The notes beneath the pieces are model-generated. The model ran no database searches. It was given only the letters and a program-made list of their open reading frames with translations, and was not told the DNA's origin. Of a stretch of DNA of 53,289 nt, positions 36,738-44,515 are shown piece after piece. The stretch is from Bacillota bacterium (GTDB taxonomy: Bacteria > Bacillota > Negativicutes > Sporomusales > Sporomusaceae). Location of the stretch: NCBI GenBank assembly GCA_017889705.1, contig JAGGAB010000038.1:1-53289 (forward strand), read 5' to 3'. How positions within the stretch are numbered: position 1 is the first letter of the stretch; each line of letters begins with the position of its first letter. Made by a program: the position numbers and the translations under genes.

Positions 36738-39428
36738 ATGGAAATGATTAATTTGACGATCAACGGTCTTCCCGTGCAAGTGCGCAAAGGGAGTTCGGTG
36801 CTAGAGGCTGCCCGTAGTGCTGGTATTAACATTCCAACTTTATGTCATCTTGCTGATTTAACGCCGGAAGGGTCATGTCGAGTCTGTGTCGTTGAAGTGG
36901 AAGGCGCACGGGGATTAGTTACGGCCTGTACTTATCCTGTGTCAGTAGGAATGATTGTGCGCACTAATTCTGCTGTTATTCGTGAAGCGAGAAAAAGTGT
37001 CGTCGAACTGATGTTGGCAAATCACCCACAAGAATGTCTTTCGTGTCAGCGTAATCTAGATTGTGAATTGCAAACATTGGCAAATACACTGGGTATTAGA
37101 GAAATTAAATATGAAGGAGAGCGCCGCCAATTTGTCATTGATGATAGCAATCCTTTCATAATTAGGGACAACAATAAGTGTATTCTGTGTGGACGCTGCG
37201 TGCGTGTTTGTAAGGAAATACAGTGTTGTAATACTCTAGATTGGACTGAACGTGGCTTCGACACCAAAGTAACGCCCGCTTTTGATGCAGATATGGTTGA
37301 CTCTCCCAGTTGTGTATTTTGCGGTACTTGCGTGTCTGCTTGCCCGGTAGGTGCCTTAACTGAAAAAGCAATGAATGGCGTAGGACGGCCGGACAAAAAG
37401 GTTAAGACAACCTGTCCTTTCTGTGGTGTTGGTTGCAACTATGATTTAAATGTTAAAGACGGTAAATTAATTGGCGTGACTTCCAACCTGACCAGTGTGG
37501 TCAACGGCCGGATTACCTGTGTAAAAGGTCGTTTTGGTACCGATTACGTTCATAGCCCTGAGCGGTTGACAACGCCGTTAATCAAGAAAAATGGCGAATT
37601 TGTGGAAGCTTCCTGGGATGAGGCACTTGATTTAATTGTTACTAAATTTACTGAAATAAAAAATACGTATGGCAGTGATGCGCTGGCTGCTGTCAGTTCA
37701 GCCCGGTGTGTAAACGAAGAAAACTATATCATGCAAAAATTTATTCGTGCCGCTATTGGTACAAACAATGTTGATCATTGCGCCCGTATCTGCCACGCTC
37801 CTACTGTAGCCGGTTTGGCAACTTCATTTGGTTCTGGAGCAATGACTAACTCTATTAATGAATTACCGGAAAGCAAGATGATATTTTTGATTGGCGGCAA
37901 TCCCACCGAAGCTCATCCTGCGATTGGCGCTAAAATGCGTCAAGCTCTGCGTAATGGCGCAAAATTGATTGTTGCCGACCCGCGCCGGATCGAACTGGCA
38001 GCTAAAGCTCATGTGTGGTTGCAGCTAACGCCAGGCACAGATATTGCACTTATTAATGGTATGATGCATATTATCCTTAAAAATGGCTGGCATGATCAGG
38101 AATTTATCAATCAAAATACCACTGGTTTTGATCAAGTGGCTGAGGTAGTGGAAAAATATACCCCTGACTATGTGGAGAAAATAACCGGTGTACCGAAACA
38201 TTTGTTGTTTGAGGCAGCTAAAATGTATGCCACTGCCGAACGTGCTTCCATATTCTATACACTTGGTATTACTGAACATACTTGTGGCACTGATAATGTT
38301 ATGAGTTTGGCGAACTTAGCCATGTTGACTGGCAACGTAGGCAAACTTTATTCAGGTGTAAACCCGATGCGTGGACAGAATAATGTACAGGGATCTTGCG
38401 ATATGGGCGCCTTACCGAATGTTTATTCCGGTTATCAAAAGGTAAATGACCCACAGGTACAGGGAAAATTTGAAAAGGCATGGGGCGTAAACTTATCAGA
38501 TAAAGTCGGTTATATGCTGCCAGACATGATTGATGCCTCCATTGCAGGTAAACTGAAAGCCATGTATGTTATGGGCGAAGACCCCATACGTTCTGACGGT
38601 GATGCCCACCATGTGCGTAAAGGCTTTGAGCATTTGGAGTTTTTGGTAGTGCAAAACATTTTTATGACTGAGACTGGTAAATTGGCTGATGTCATATTGC
38701 CAGCCGCTTCTTTTGCTGAAAAAGACGGCACTTTTACCAATTGTGAACGCCGTGTGCAGCGAGTTCGCCAAGCAATTGAGCCTATTGGCAACAGCCGCCC
38801 TGACTGGCAAATTATTCGGGACTTGTCAAATAAAATGGGATATACTATGTCCTACAGTCACCCCAGCGAAATTATGGATGAAATGGCTTCATTAAGTCCG
38901 ATGTTTGCTGGTCTATCCTTTGAGCGTATTGATGAAAACGGCTTGCAATGGCCAGTACCAACTAAAGAGCATCCCGGCACCCAATATCTCCATGTCGACG
39001 GCAAATTTACCTGTGGATTAGGCGTGTTTAAAGCCATCGAACATCAGTCGCCTGCTGAATTGCCAGATGACGAATATCCGTTCCTACTTACTACTGGACG
39101 TATTCTCTATCATTATTGTATAACTACGGCTGGTTATTCCAAACAGCTGACAGAATACCGTCCTGAAGAACGCGCTATGATTCATCCTGATGACGCTAAA
39201 CGTCTAAATATTGCTGATAAAGAGTTGATTACAGTCACATCCCGCAGAGGTACAGTACAGGCTAAAGCTTGGGTAACCAATGATGTATTACCTGGTGGGA
39301 TTTGGATGTCTTTCCATTACCAAGAATGCCCAACTAACGAAATCACCAGTGGTTGTGGTGATAAAGTTACAAAAACCTATGAGTATAAGGTCTGTGCAGT
39401 AAAGGTTGCCAAAGCGGCTGCCGTTTAA
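36738..39428 (+). CDS. fdhA: Formate dehydrogenase alpha subunit, cysteine type
   Basis: An 896-residue cytoplasmic molybdopterin or tungstopterin enzyme. Order: 2Fe-2S domain (CHLADLTPEGSCRVC), His-Cys3 4Fe-4S domain (HPQECLSCQRNLDC), two ferredoxin-type clusters (CILCGRCVRVC, CVFCGTCVSACP), then the catalytic part beginning CPFCGVGC. The active-site residue is Cys352 (TGC 37791-37793) in ARICHAPTVAG, where many acetogen enzymes have selenocysteine. Domain order and length match the Moorella/clostridial NAD(P)-type FdhA. ATG 36738 is 11 bases after AAGGAG. No beta subunit or hydrogenase gene is adjacent, so it is an orphan here. Confidence 0.9.
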   Translation: MEMINLTINGLPVQVRKGSSVLEAARSAGINIPTLCHLADLTPEGSCRVCVVEVEGARGLVTACTYPVSVGMIVRTNSAVIREARKSVVELMLANHPQECLSCQRNLDCELQTLANTLGIREIKYEGERRQFVIDDSNPFIIRDNNKCILCGRCVRVCKEIQCCNTLDWTERGFDTKVTPAFDADMVDSPSCVFCGTCVSACPVGALTEKAMNGVGRPDKKVKTTCPFCGVGCNYDLNVKDGKLIGVTSNLTSVVNGRITCVKGRFGTDYVHSPERLTTPLIKKNGEFVEASWDEALDLIVTKFTEIKNTYGSDALAAVSSARCVNEENYIMQKFIRAAIGTNNVDHCARICHAPTVAGLATSFGSGAMTNSINELPESKMIFLIGGNPTEAHPAIGAKMRQALRNGAKLIVADPRRIELAAKAHVWLQLTPGTDIALINGMMHIILKNGWHDQEFINQNTTGFDQVAEVVEKYTPDYVEKITGVPKHLLFEAAKMYATAERASIFYTLGITEHTCGTDNVMSLANLAMLTGNVGKLYSGVNPMRGQNNVQGSCDMGALPNVYSGYQKVNDPQVQGKFEKAWGVNLSDKVGYMLPDMIDASIAGKLKAMYVMGEDPIRSDGDAHHVRKGFEHLEFLVVQNIFMTETGKLADVILPAASFAEKDGTFTNCERRVQRVRQAIEPIGNSRPDWQIIRDLSNKMGYTMSYSHPSEIMDEMASLSPMFAGLSFERIDENGLQWPVPTKEHPGTQYLHVDGKFTCGLGVFKAIEHQSPAELPDDEYPFLLTTGRILYHYCITTAGYSKQLTEYRPEERAMIHPDDAKRLNIADKELITVTSRRGTVQAKAWVTNDVLPGGIWMSFHYQECPTNEITSGCGDKVTKTYEYKVCAVKVAKAAAV

Positions 39429-39500
39429 ACAGTTAACCAATCTGAAAAGTTAACTTGTTCTGCGGTGAAAAATGTGGTATACTACAGAAAATGGAATTAT

Positions 39501-39554
39501 GCACAAAATGGGGGACACCACCGAAAGGGTGTCAGTCTCATTTTGTGCTTTTTT
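39501..39554 (+). terminator. Strong compound terminator after fdhA
   Basis: Outer stem GCACAAAATG / CATTTTGTGC with an inner stem GACACC / GGGTGTC, followed by TTTTTT. It separates fdhA from the thiamine operon. I looked here for a TPP riboswitch and found none. Confidence 0.8.
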
Positions 39555-39584
39555 ATTTCTATTTATAGGAGAGGAGGCACAAAA

Positions 39585-39779
39585 ATGAAAGTTAATGGAC
39601 AGCAGGTTGCGTTAAAACAGGGTCAAACTTTATTGGTATTTCTGACAGCAGCGCAGTATGACTGCAGGACAATTGCCGTCGAGCGTAACGGGGTGATTGT
39701 ACCAAAGGCAGAGTATGAAAGCATCTGCCTGGAAGATCAAGATACTATAGAAATTGTCAGGTTTGTAGGAGGAGGCTGA
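39585..39779 (+). CDS. thiS: Sulfur carrier protein ThiS
   Basis: A 64-residue ubiquitin-fold protein that carries sulfur as a C-terminal thiocarboxylate for thiazole synthesis. MKVNGQQVALKQGQTLLVFL and the C-terminal ending VRFVGGG supply the required Gly-Gly. ATG 39585 follows GGAGGCACAAAA; the longer upstream frame runs through the preceding terminator and is not real. Next gene thiF starts one base after the stop. Confidence 0.9.
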   Translation: MKVNGQQVALKQGQTLLVFLTAAQYDCRTIAVERNGVIVPKAEYESICLEDQDTIEIVRFVGGG

Positions 39780-39780
39780 C

Positions 39781-40584
39781 ATGCAGGTTGAAATTAACGG
39801 CAATAAACGCGAGGTGGCCGGCCGGACGGCTTTTGAAGTCAGAGACTGGCTGGGGGCTGCCAGCGATATTGTTATTTTAAACGGTTTTCAGATTGATAAG
39901 GATTATCCTTTGACAGCAGAAGATACGCTGACCATCATCCGCAAGGGAGTTATGCCTGAACGGGAGGAGCTGGCAAGCATGATGGCTGCCCGACATACGC
40001 CAGCAGTACATAAAAAGCTTCAGCAGGGCCGGGTGGCAATTGCCGGGTTGGGCGGACTGGGATCTAATATTGCTGTTATGTTGGCGCGGATTGGTGTGGG
40101 ACACTTGCTGCTGGTGGACTTTGATATTGTTGAACCAAGTAATCTCAACAGGCAAAGTTATTATATTCGCCACTTGGGGATGCCCAAAACCCAGGCCTTA
40201 CAGGAGCAACTAACAGAAATCAATCCGTTTATTCAGATCGAAACCCGTACAGTGAGGGTAACAGCCGATAATGTGGTGGAACTGTTTAGCGATTATCCAA
40301 TTTTGTGTGAGGCGTTTGACAAACCTGATGCCAAGGCCATGCTGGTAAATACGGCTTTACAAAAACTGCCTGGAGTTACTATTGTGGCCTCGTCTGGTAT
40401 GGCCGGGTATGCCAGTTCAAATCTGGTAAAAACAACTCACCCGCTAAAGCGGCTGTATATGTGTGGTGATTTGGAAACCGGGGCCGGTATCGGCACCGGA
40501 CTGATGGCTCCCCGTGTGCAGATTTGTGCTGGTCATCAGGCCAATATGATTTTGCGGCTGTTAGTGGGAAGAGAAGAAATATAA
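39781..40584 (+). CDS. thiF: ThiS adenylyltransferase with N-terminal ThiS-like domain
   Basis: A 267-residue E1-like enzyme that adenylates ThiS. The first ~60 residues (VEINGNKREVAGRTAFEV to LTIIRKGVMP) are themselves a ThiS-like ubiquitin fold lacking the Gly-Gly end. The E1 domain follows: IAGLGGLGSNIAVML nucleotide loop, DFDIVEPSNLNRQ, and a candidate catalytic Cys in LYMCGDLETG. Directly after thiS and before thiG. The N-terminal fusion is known in some clostridial ThiF proteins. Confidence 0.88.
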   Translation: MQVEINGNKREVAGRTAFEVRDWLGAASDIVILNGFQIDKDYPLTAEDTLTIIRKGVMPEREELASMMAARHTPAVHKKLQQGRVAIAGLGGLGSNIAVMLARIGVGHLLLVDFDIVEPSNLNRQSYYIRHLGMPKTQALQEQLTEINPFIQIETRTVRVTADNVVELFSDYPILCEAFDKPDAKAMLVNTALQKLPGVTIVASSGMAGYASSNLVKTTHPLKRLYMCGDLETGAGIGTGLMAPRVQICAGHQANMILRLLVGREEI

Positions 40585-40599
40585 GAGAGGATGTTTATA

Positions 40600-41367
40600 A
40601 TGACTGACAAGCTTGTGATTGGGGGCTATGAATTTCAGTCCCGGCTGATTTTGGGCTCAGGCAAGTTTTCGCTGGAGATGACTCAAGCTGTGATTGAACA
40701 CGGGGAAGTTGAGATGGTGACGCTGGCACTGAGGCGCGCCAATGTTGGCGGCCAGGAAGATATTTTAGAATATATTCCGCAAGGGATTACGCTGCTTCCC
40801 AATACTTCGGGGGCCAGAAATGCTGATGAGGCTGTGCGGATTGCCCGGTTGGCGCGGGAAATAGGCTGCGGAGATTTTATCAAACTGGAAGTTATTCATG
40901 ATTCCAAATATCTGCTGCCTGATAATTACGAAACTATCAAGGCCACCGAGGTGTTGGCCCAAGAAGGCTTTATTGTTATGCCCTATATGTATCCTGATCT
41001 TAACGCCGCCAGGGCGCTAACAGCTGCCGGTGCAGCGTCTATCATGCCGCTGGGGGCACCCATTGGCAGCAATAAAGGGCTTTGTACCAAAGAGTTTATC
41101 GGCATTCTGGTGGAGGAAATTGACCTGCCGATTATTGTTGATGCCGGCATTGGCAGGCCGTCGCAAGCTTGTGAAGCTATGGAGATGGGGGTAGATGCCA
41201 TTATGTGTAATACGGCGATTGCTACCTCAGGCAATGTCGCCCAAATGGCAAGAGCATTCAAACAGGCGGTCGAAGCCGGACGGACAGCCTATCTGGCCGG
41301 TTTGGGGCGGGTGCTTGCTAAGCAAGCTGAAGCGTCAAGTCCTTTGACCGGATTTTTGGAGGATTGA
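40600..41367 (+). CDS. thiG: Thiazole synthase
   Basis: A 255-residue TIM-barrel enzyme that forms the thiazole phosphate from deoxyxylulose phosphate, dehydroglycine and ThiS thiocarboxylate. [22 protein letters not shown] and the Schiff-base lysine in FIKLEVI are present. ATG 40600 follows GAGAGGATG at proper spacing. thiH follows after 4 bp. Confidence 0.95.
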   Translation: MTDKLVIGGYEFQSRLILGSGKFSLEMTQAVIEHGEVEMVTLALRRANVGGQEDILEYIPQGITLLPNTSGARNADEAVRIARLAREIGCGDFIKLEVIHDSKYLLPDNYETIKATEVLAQEGFIVMPYMYPDLNAARALTAAGAASIMPLGAPIGSNKGLCTKEFIGILVEEIDLPIIVDAGIGRPSQACEAMEMGVDAIMCNTAIATSGNVAQMARAFKQAVEAGRTAYLAGLGRVLAKQAEASSPLTGFLED

Positions 41368-41371
41368 TAGT

Positions 41372-42523
41372 ATGATAATTAAGGGCGATCATATGACCTA
41401 TCGTGAAGGTATGGAAGTCATTGATTCAGATTTGCTGGAAAAAGTGCAATCTGCTATGGAAAACTATGAGTATCAGCAGATTACCGGAGCAGAGGTAGAA
41501 CAGGCATTGCAGAAAGACCGGTTGTCGGTAACAGACTACGCCGCTCTCTTATCGCCGGCGGCTGCTCGTTATCTGGAGCAAATGGCGGTCAAGGCCAGGC
41601 AGGAGACTAGGCGGCATTTCGGCAATGCGGTACAACTGTTTACTCCGCTGTATATTGCCAATTACTGCGAAAACCATTGTGTGTACTGTGGTTTTAACTG
41701 TCAGAACCGCATCCATCGCGGCAAGCTGACATTGGCGGAAATTGCAGAAGAGTTAGAGGCTATTGCGGCCACCGGGCTTAAGGAAATTTTGCTGCTCACC
41801 GGCGAGTCCCGGGGCCAGTCTGGTGTTGAATATATTGGCGAAGCCGTGAAGTTGGCGGCAAAATACTTTTCGACTGTCGGTATTGAGATTTATCCCTTAA
41901 ATACCGACGAATATGCCTACTTACGGCAGTGCGGCTGCGATTTTGTCTGTGTGTACCAGGAAACCTACAATAGTGATAAGTATGAACAGGTGCATTTGCG
42001 CGGGCCTAAACGGATTTTCCCTTATCGCTTTTATGCCCAGGAGCGGGCGCTGAGGGGGGGCATGCGAGGTGTAGCTTTTGGCGCACTGCTGGGACTGGAC
42101 GATTTTCGCAAGGATGCGTTTGCTGTGGGGCTGCACGCGTATTTCCTTCAGCAGAAATATCCCCATGCCGAGATTTCGTTTTCAACACCGCGGCTGCGTC
42201 CTTTTATCAACAATGAAAAGAACAATCCCCGGGATGTCCATGAAAAAGAGCTGCTGCAGGTTATGTTGGCCTATCGGTTGTTTATGCCGTTTGCGGGACT
42301 TACCATATCAACCAGGGAACGGGCTGGTTTTCGTGACAATGTTATTGGTATGGCAGCTACTAAGATTTCGGCCGGTGTCAGTGTCGGGGTTGGCGGACAT
42401 AAATCGCAGGATAAGGGCGATGAACAGTTTGAGATTGCCGATGGACGCAGTGTGGCCGAGGTGCATGACATGCTCATCGCTCAAAACCTGCAGCCGGTGT
42501 ATACCGACTATGTCCGGGTATAA
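41372..42523 (+). CDS. thiH: 2-iminoacetate synthase (radical SAM)
   Basis: A 383-residue radical SAM enzyme that splits tyrosine to dehydroglycine for ThiG under anaerobic conditions. The cluster motif is NYCENHCVYCGF. YPLNTDEY, VCVYQETYN and STRERAGFRD are family motifs. GGAGG precedes the ATG. It supports an anaerobic lifestyle (aerobes usually use ThiO). Confidence 0.94.
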   Translation: MIIKGDHMTYREGMEVIDSDLLEKVQSAMENYEYQQITGAEVEQALQKDRLSVTDYAALLSPAAARYLEQMAVKARQETRRHFGNAVQLFTPLYIANYCENHCVYCGFNCQNRIHRGKLTLAEIAEELEAIAATGLKEILLLTGESRGQSGVEYIGEAVKLAAKYFSTVGIEIYPLNTDEYAYLRQCGCDFVCVYQETYNSDKYEQVHLRGPKRIFPYRFYAQERALRGGMRGVAFGALLGLDDFRKDAFAVGLHAYFLQQKYPHAEISFSTPRLRPFINNEKNNPRDVHEKELLQVMLAYRLFMPFAGLTISTRERAGFRDNVIGMAATKISAGVSVGVGGHKSQDKGDEQFEIADGRSVAEVHDMLIAQNLQPVYTDYVRV

Positions 42524-42526
42524 GTT

Positions 42527-43114
42527 ATGCTGATTTGTGTGACAAAACGTCTGCTTTGTTCCGGGGATTTTTTGAAACATATGGAGCAACTGGTACAGGC
42601 TAGGCCCTATGCGGTGCTGCTCAGAGAAAAAGATCTGGATGCAGTTGCTTACGAGCTACTGGCAAGTGCGGTCAAAGCAATCTGTGACCGCCATGGTGTG
42701 TTGCTCATAGCTCATCAAAATATTTCTATTGCCGAAAAGCTTAGGCTTACCCATGTGCAAATGTCGATGACGGCTTTACGAAGCTATCAGAAGACCGCAT
42801 TGTCTCCGGTTATCGGCGCCTCTGTTCATTCGGTGACCGAAGCCGAGGAAGCGCAAGAACTAGGAGCTGCTTATTTAGTTGCGGGGCATATTTTTGATAC
42901 TGACTGCAAGCCGGGAGTTCCGTCCCGGGGGCTGGCTTTTCTCCGTCAAGTCTGCCGGGTGGCTGCTGTACCGGTTTTTGCCATTGGCGGTATTACCGCA
43001 GGCAAAGTGCCAGATATAATGGCAGCCGGGGCTAAAGGGTGTTGTATTATGTCAGCAGCCATGACGACAAGGAGCCCAGAGGAACTGGTGCGCAGTTTTG
43101 GCTTCCACAGATAA
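42527..43114 (+). CDS. thiE: Thiamine phosphate synthase / TenI-like protein
   Basis: A 195-residue TIM-barrel protein. LLREKDLD and GHIFDTDCKPG match the ThiE/TenI family: ThiE joins the thiazole and pyrimidine moieties, TenI is a thiazole tautomerase. IGASVHSVTEAEEA leans towards TenI-like members, so both roles are open. Three bases after thiH, last gene of thiSFGHE. thiC and thiD are not in the window. Confidence 0.8.
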   Translation: MLICVTKRLLCSGDFLKHMEQLVQARPYAVLLREKDLDAVAYELLASAVKAICDRHGVLLIAHQNISIAEKLRLTHVQMSMTALRSYQKTALSPVIGASVHSVTEAEEAQELGAAYLVAGHIFDTDCKPGVPSRGLAFLRQVCRVAAVPVFAIGGITAGKVPDIMAAGAKGCCIMSAAMTTRSPEELVRSFGFHR

Positions 43115-43150
43115 AAACAAGATTAGTCATCAGATAAGAGCCGAAAGTAC

Positions 43151-43192
43151 AAAAAAAGGCTTAACTCTTTTAATAAGGAGTTAAGCCTTTTT
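43151..43192 (+). terminator. Terminator of the thiamine operon
   Basis: Stem AAAAAGGCTTAACTC / GAGTTAAGCCTTTTT with a T-tract; the symmetrical A/T ends allow use by the convergent ASCH gene too. Confidence 0.85.
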
Positions 43193-43209
43193 GTTAGTTG
43201 ACGATAATA

Positions 43210-43560
43210 TTATTGATCCACTATTTCCGAGAAGTGGATTACCGTAACCATATCATCAATATGAATTTGTTTTTCATAGATTTCTTCAAAGGTCTGAATA
43301 AGCTCATCCACAGTCGTAATTTCCGGATTTTGGTGAGAAAGCTCAGCGGAAGTCAGATCGGCGTATCTTTTTATCAACACCCTATCAATAACGGCTTTGT
43401 ACAGTCTTTTTTTTGTGCCGTATCTTTTGCCGAAGGTAACCCAGACAATGGAATTTTCAGGATAAAATTCCCGCAGATCTCCTGGACGGATCGTAGCGGT
43501 TTTCTTGCGTGACAACAGTAATTGTTCATTGTGTTCTGAGATAAAGTTAAGTGCAAACAT
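43210..43560 (-). CDS. ASCH-domain protein
   Basis: A 116-residue protein with the ASCH pattern: RKKTATIRPGDLREF (the G/K-K-T-x-T-x-R motif), a beta strand region VWVTFGKRY, and the helical end TVDELIQTFEEIYEKQ. ASCH proteins have a PUA-like fold and are thought to bind RNA or modified nucleosides. GGGAGGGG precedes the ATG on the minus strand. Single gene convergent with thiE. Function unknown. Confidence 0.7.
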   Translation of the reverse strand: MFALNFISEHNEQLLLSRKKTATIRPGDLREFYPENSIVWVTFGKRYGTKKRLYKAVIDRVLIKRYADLTSAELSHQNPEITTVDELIQTFEEIYEKQIHIDDMVTVIHFSEIVDQ

Positions 43561-43667
43561 CGTAACCCCTCCCGTAATTCGTATTTGTTGAGCCTGCCGG
43601 ACGGTGTTGCTTAACGATTCATTATATTAATTCTGCGTGTGTATGCAAAATCCTGCCCGGTCAGTGG

Positions 43668-43687
43668 AGTAATACCCGGGTATTACT
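43668..43687. promoter_or_regulatory. 20-bp perfect palindrome, likely operator
   Basis: AGTAATACCC followed directly by its reverse complement, about 108 bp before the ASCH start and about 265 bp before the sigma-54 promoter. A site for a dimeric regulator is likely; which protein is not evident. Confidence 0.5.
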
Positions 43688-43783
43688 AAAATTATTATCT
43701 AAATTAAAAGTAAACAGTCGGCCACGAAGAAATAAGTTAAGGGTACTATTTTTTTTTTGCTTTATTTTGCAAAAAACTGCATA

Positions 43784-43798
43784 GCTGTAAAAAACAGC
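43784..43798 (+). promoter_or_regulatory. Possible enhancer site for a sigma-54 activator
   Basis: GCTGT-AAAAA-ACAGC inverted repeat about 155 bp before the -24/-12 element, a distance typical of bacterial enhancer-binding protein sites. Motif and distance only. Confidence 0.35.
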
Positions 43799-43951
43799 AT
43801 GACAAAAAATGCATAGTATGAAGATTGTGGGTAAGGAAATTTTCGCAAAAGGCGGGAAAAAGCCATACGGTAAAAAATATCGAACCCTCTCTAACCTCTT
43901 AATACAAGGGATAAAGCAAAGAAAAAATATTTTTTGCGGAAAATCCTAATG

Positions 43952-43969
43952 TTGGCACGTTATTTGCAT
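43952..43969 (+). promoter_or_regulatory. Sigma-54 (RpoN) promoter
   Basis: TTGGCACGTTATTTGCAT: the -24 GG (43954-43955) and -12 GC (43966-43967) are separated by exactly 10 bp and the flanking bases match TTGGCACG-N4-TTGCWT. It drives the micro-ORF, receiver and chemoreceptor genes. An activator gene is not in the window. Confidence 0.88.
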
Positions 43970-44009
43970 TTATTGTAAGGCAAAGGCGTGATAGGAGAGG
44001 TGAGGCGCA

Positions 44010-44093
44010 ATGATAATAACAATGACGCTGAGGAGAGCCGAAGGGCAAAAGATAAGTAGGGGCAAAGAACTGCAAGTGAGGTGGGATAAATGA
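44010..44093 (+). CDS. 27-codon micro-ORF coupled to the receiver gene
   Basis: ATG 44010 after a strong ribosome site (GGAGAGGTGAGG) opens a 27-residue basic peptide (begins MIITMTLRRAEGQKISRG). Its TGA overlaps the receiver ATG by 4 bp (ATGA). It is the first frame after the sigma-54 promoter. It may be a leader that couples translation or an independent small protein; the charged sequence has no membrane helix. Confidence 0.5.
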   Translation: MIITMTLRRAEGQKISRGKELQVRWDK

Positions 44094-44494
44094 TGCACAT
44101 CTTAGTTGTAGACGATGATGACGGATCTCTCCGGGGCATGCAAATAGCCTTAGAAATGCTGGGACATACTTGCGATACCTATACTGATCCGATAGAGGCC
44201 ATGCGGGACTGTATTGGTTTGGGTTATATAGATAAATATGATGCATTAGTGACAGATATTCAAATGCCTACACTAAACGGCATACGTTTGGCAGGGCTAT
44301 TGCAATATTTGGTCCCTGAACTAAAGATTGTTGTCATATCCGGTTCTGCTACTGAAGACACAAAACAAGAACTGGCGCAGTATGGGTTTTACACTTTGCT
44401 GCATAAGCCGGTAAGTGCCCAGCAATTGTCGGCGGCGCTGCAAAAAGAGTTTTCCGGCATTAGTGCTGCCAGTAGAAAAAATATAGTAAATTAA
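44090..44494 (+). CDS. Single-domain response regulator (receiver only)
   Basis: A 134-residue CheY-like receiver without an output domain. Acidic pocket VVDDDDG, phosphorylated Asp56 in LVTDIQMP, the Ser/Thr switch in VVISGSATE and the lysine in LLHKPVS are all present. GAGGTGGG precedes the ATG. 21 bp upstream of a chemoreceptor gene, so it probably acts in the same chemotaxis-like pathway. The C-terminal 15 residues are an unstructured tail. Confidence 0.85.
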   Translation: MMHILVVDDDDGSLRGMQIALEMLGHTCDTYTDPIEAMRDCIGLGYIDKYDALVTDIQMPTLNGIRLAGLLQYLVPELKIVVISGSATEDTKQELAQYGFYTLLHKPVSAQQLSAALQKEFSGISAASRKNIVN

Positions 44495-44515
44495 AACGAG
44501 AGGAGCAAAAAAGAA

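Noticed and set aside
37791..37793. Selenocysteine codon in fdhA
   Set aside because: The codon at the active-site position is TGC (Cys), not TGA; no SECIS-like hairpin is needed.
39429..39584. TPP riboswitch before thiS
   Set aside because: The hairpin here lacks the CTGAGA and ACC-TGATCTGG TPP motifs and ends in a T-run, so it is a terminator of fdhA.
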